DNA from: Bacillus sp. 103mf
Lineage (GTDB): Bacteria; Bacillota; Bacilli; Bacillales; Bacillaceae_G
Length of the DNA stretch: 64,000 nucleotides
Assembly (NCBI RefSeq): GCF_900116295.1
Contig: NZ_FPAF01000001.1
Location: 682,001 to 746,000, forward strand
Reading direction: 5' to 3'
Shown: positions 62,055 through 64,000 of the stretch, in pieces
How positions within the stretch are numbered: position 1 is the stretch's first letter
Layout of the letters: the number at the start of each line of letters is the position of its first letter
Made by a program: the position numbers and the translations under genes
The notes under the pieces: generated by a model
The model's input: the letters and a program-made list of their open reading frames with translations, nothing else
Databases searched by the model: none
What the model was told of the DNA's origin: nothing

Positions 62055-63173
62055 TTACTTCGCTACTTCCTCAATAATCGCAACAACCATCTCTGCTGTT
62101 TTCACTAATTCTTCAACAGGAATTTTTTCGTTTGTTGTATGAATTTCTTCATAACCAACTGCTAAGTTTACTGTTGGAATACCGTGACCCGCAATTACGT
62201 TTGCATCGCTACCGCCACCGCTTTGGTGAAGAGATGGTGTACGACCGATTTTTTCAGCAGCACGTTTCGCAACTTCTACAACATGATCGCCATCAGCAAA
62301 TTTAAATCCTGGGTACATTACTTTTACTTCTACTTCTGCTTCTCCGCCCATTTCTTTAGCTGTAGATTCAAATGCTTCTTTCATTTTACGAACTTGCTCT
62401 TGCATTTTTTCGTCTACTAAAGAACGTGCTTCAGCAAAGATTTCTACATAGTCACAAACGATATTTGTTTGTGTACCACCTTCAAAACGACCGATATTCG
62501 CAGTTGTTTCAGAATCAATGCGGCCAAGTGGCATTTTTGCAATGGATTTTGCTGCAATTGTAATTGCAGATACACCTTTTTCTGGTGCTACACCAGCGTG
62601 AGCTGTTTTACCGCGAATAATTGCATTTACTTTCGCTTGCGTTGGTGCTGCAACAACGATTTCCCCAACTTTTCCATCGCTGTCTAATGCATAACCATAT
62701 TTTGCTGTAATGCGTTCACGATCTAATGCTTTTGCACCAACAAGACCAGATTCTTCACCAACTGTAATGATGAATTCTATTTTTCCGTGCGCAATGTTTT
62801 TCTCTTTTAACACTCGAATTGCTTCAAACATAGATGCAAGCCCAGCTTTATCATCAGCACCTAAAATTGTTGTACCGTCAGATACGATATAACCATCTTG
62901 AATAGAAGGCTTAATTCCTTTACCAGGAACAACTGTATCCATATGAGAAGTAAAGTAGATTGTATCTACTCCTTCTTTTGTTGCTGGTAATGTACAAACT
63001 AAGTTACCAGCACCGTGACCAGTCTCACCCATTGTATCATCTTCAAATACTTCAACGCCTAAAGAAGAGAATTTTTCTTTTAACACTTTGCAAATCTCAG
63101 CTTCGTATTTTGTTTCAGAGTCTACTTGCACAAGTTCCATAAATTCATTCACTAAACGTTCTTGATTAATCAT
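62055..63173 (-). CDS. yqjE: M20 family metallopeptidase, tripeptidase T-like (YqjE)
   Basis: A 372-residue aminopeptidase-like enzyme. The zinc ligands and catalytic residues are SHMDTVVPG (His and Asp), LGADDKAGLAS, VGEESGLVGAKA (Glu-Glu) and a later YALDSDG; the dimerisation insert opens IIRGKTAHAGVAPEKG. The C-terminal SGGGSDANV and HTTNEKIPVEEL match PepT/YqjE. Annotated often as peptidase T; B. subtilis YqjE is the orthologue by place and length. It is likely cytoplasmic. Start ATG 63173 after AGGAGG. Confidence 0.93.
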   Translation of the reverse strand: MINQERLVNEFMELVQVDSETKYEAEICKVLKEKFSSLGVEVFEDDTMGETGHGAGNLVCTLPATKEGVDTIYFTSHMDTVVPGKGIKPSIQDGYIVSDGTTILGADDKAGLASMFEAIRVLKEKNIAHGKIEFIITVGEESGLVGAKALDRERITAKYGYALDSDGKVGEIVVAAPTQAKVNAIIRGKTAHAGVAPEKGVSAITIAAKSIAKMPLGRIDSETTANIGRFEGGTQTNIVCDYVEIFAEARSLVDEKMQEQVRKMKEAFESTAKEMGGEAEVEVKVMYPGFKFADGDHVVEVAKRAAEKIGRTPSLHQSGGGSDANVIAGHGIPTVNLAVGYEEIHTTNEKIPVEELVKTAEMVVAIIEEVAK

Positions 63174-63319
63174 GAGAATGCGCCTCCTGTTATGTATGTA
63201 ACAATGACTATTATAACAGAATTCTGGAAAAGTTTCGAAGGAGAAGATATATAAAGTAAAATTTTACTTAGTTGAAGCTTTTCCTTGCTAATTATACAAT
63301 TCAAACTTTACAGGTTAAG

Positions 63320-63494
63320 CCCTGTGTATAAAAACTCTTTTTAAGTTGGCGAGAGCACCTGGCCATGCATAGAAGCGGTCAGAGCCTTTTTCTGCCACGT
63401 ACGAGGGTGAAAACGAAAGAAGGAAACAAGTGCAGGTCATGATTACTACATAGCAACGACTTATATGTTGAAAAATGAAAATAGATTTATGCAG
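63320..63494 (+). repeat. bcr1-type repeat (plus orientation)
   Basis: CTGGCCATGCATAGAAGCGG core with TGTGTATAAAAACTC at the left and AGATTTATGCAG at the right, ends somewhat decayed. It is the only feature in the 63174-63576 gap besides the upstream region of prli42. Confidence 0.7.
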
Positions 63495-63576
63495 AAAATG
63501 TCTCTTAATAGACCCTTGTACCAAATTTCGTTTGTATATACAATAGGATTGAGGAGATTCGCAAGGAGGATCGATC

Positions 63577-63672
63577 ATGATGAGTAAAAAAATGCAAAAA
63601 ATTATGGTTTATGTCATGTTAATTTCCATGCTTGTCACAACATTACTTACTGGCATAAGTATGTTTTGGTAA
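63577..63672 (+). CDS. prli42: Prli42-like stressosome-associated miniprotein
   Basis: 31 residues (30 if the second ATG at 63580 is used). AAGGAGGA precedes by 6-9 nt. The product is MMSKKMQKIMVYVMLISM followed by a hydrophobic stretch ending GISMFW. From memory, Listeria Prli42 has the same plan: a short basic N-terminus, one membrane helix, and a tail of a few residues. Prli42 anchors the RsbR stressosome to the membrane. The position beside the YqjE-type peptidase fits what I recall for Bacillus. It has its own terminator. Confidence 0.82.
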   Translation: MMSKKMQKIMVYVMLISMLVTTLLTGISMFW

Positions 63673-63673
63673 A

Positions 63674-63700
63674 AAAAAGGGGGGATATTCTCCCCTTTTT
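63674..63700. terminator. Bidirectional terminator
   Basis: AAAAAGGGG/CCCCTTTTT between convergent prli42 and the small membrane protein gene. Confidence 0.85.
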
Positions 63701-63938
63701 ATGTTGCCATAATAATAAGTCCTGTAATACTAAATGCAATTCCCATTCCAAGCGAAAGAACAAAGTTTGCATATTGCTGCTCATAAAAAGCACTTAATGC
63801 AAAAGTAAAATTAAGAAGAGAAATAGAAAAGACAGATAATGAAAATGGACATATATTAAAAGTTGCCAATATGAAAGTAATAATTGCAAGAGCACCAATT
63901 AAGAACTGAATGTATGGTAGTCTATTATTCGTATACAT
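63699..63938 (-). CDS. Small membrane protein (DUF3953-like)
   Basis: 79 residues with three hydrophobic segments (FLIGALAIITFILATFNI, SVFSISLLNFTFALSAFY and FVLSLGMGIAFSITGLII). The layout resembles DUF3953 proteins common in the B. cereus group, but the match is from general appearance only. AAGGAG lies upstream of ATG 63938. Function unknown. Confidence 0.65.
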   Translation of the reverse strand: MYTNNRLPYIQFLIGALAIITFILATFNICPFSLSVFSISLLNFTFALSAFYEQQYANFVLSLGMGIAFSITGLIIMAT

Positions 63939-64000
63939 AACAGCAACTCCTTTTCACATAACCTTTATTTATACTGTATTCACGAGCAGTACTAGTTCTC

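Noticed and set aside
11372-63494. Many similar dispersed repeats as a CRISPR array
   Set aside because: Copies are scattered singly over 59 kb, are 150-200 bp long and have no spacer structure.

Overview
The window is chromosomal DNA from a member of the Bacillus cereus group. The evidence is low-GC Firmicute coding style with strong AGGAGG ribosome-binding sites, sporulation genes (spoIIM, mciZ), long stretches whose gene order follows the yqk and yqj regions of B. subtilis, and about fifteen copies or fragments of a bcr1-type repeat known from this group. I saw no rRNA, tRNA, CRISPR array, prophage or intact transposase.

Layout. 1-530: start of a CorA transporter running off the left edge. 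620-8039 (minus): nucleoside salvage operon deoB-pupG-pdp, a YtkA-type lipoprotein, then xerD-yqzK-fur-spoIIM. 8.1-25.1 kb: yqk-region genes (nudF, mciZ, aldo/keto reductase, yqkE, yqkD, yqkC) mixed with accessory enzymes, a secreted 5'-nucleotidase, a LacI regulator, a GerN/NapA antiporter, a penicillin-binding-fold hydrolase and a CDGSH protein. 25.2-25.9 kb: paired fluoride-channel subunits. 26.4-30.7 kb: FMN riboswitch and ribD-ribE-ribBA-ribH. 31.4-37.3 kb (minus): complete biotin operon bioA-D-F-H-C-B behind a BirA-type operator. 37.8-39.7 kb: T-box leader with a duplicated decision module and an NhaC-type transporter. 39.7-41.9 kb: LPxTG-anchored cyclic nucleotide phosphodiesterase. 42.2-44.6 kb: SGNH hydrolase, MarR regulator, Tyr-rich miniprotein, DUF2062 protein. 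44.7-49.8 kb (minus): arginine operon argC-J-B-D-F. 50.5-63.9 kb: yqj-region genes (yqzH, yqjQ, yqjP, proI, sdaAB-sdaAA, rnz, yqjL, dinB/polY, an MBL hydrolase, M20 peptidase) and the stressosome miniprotein prli42.

How it works together. Three biosynthetic units each carry their expected control: FMN riboswitch for riboflavin, BirA operator for biotin, and a sigma-A promoter in an AT-rich ArgR/AhrC-type region for arginine. Nucleoside salvage (deoB-pupG-pdp) is complemented by two exported metallophosphatases that can release nucleosides outside the cell. Sporulation-linked items (spoIIM, mciZ) have sigma-E-like promoters.

The most unusual content is the repeat landscape. At least five families of small non-autonomous repeats fill the intergenic regions and are nested in one another. 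One is a 245-bp MITE with 12-bp ends beginning GTAA and a perfect 8-bp target duplication (IS66-like features). A second, here called family 2, makes 4-bp duplications of TAAA or TGAA. It has inserted at gene stop codons, and one insertion can be read exactly because the window also holds the empty site. Other points of interest are the tandem T-box module, an unclassified structured leader on the LPxTG phosphodiesterase, and several miniproteins. I did not find a clear new multi-gene defence or metabolic system.
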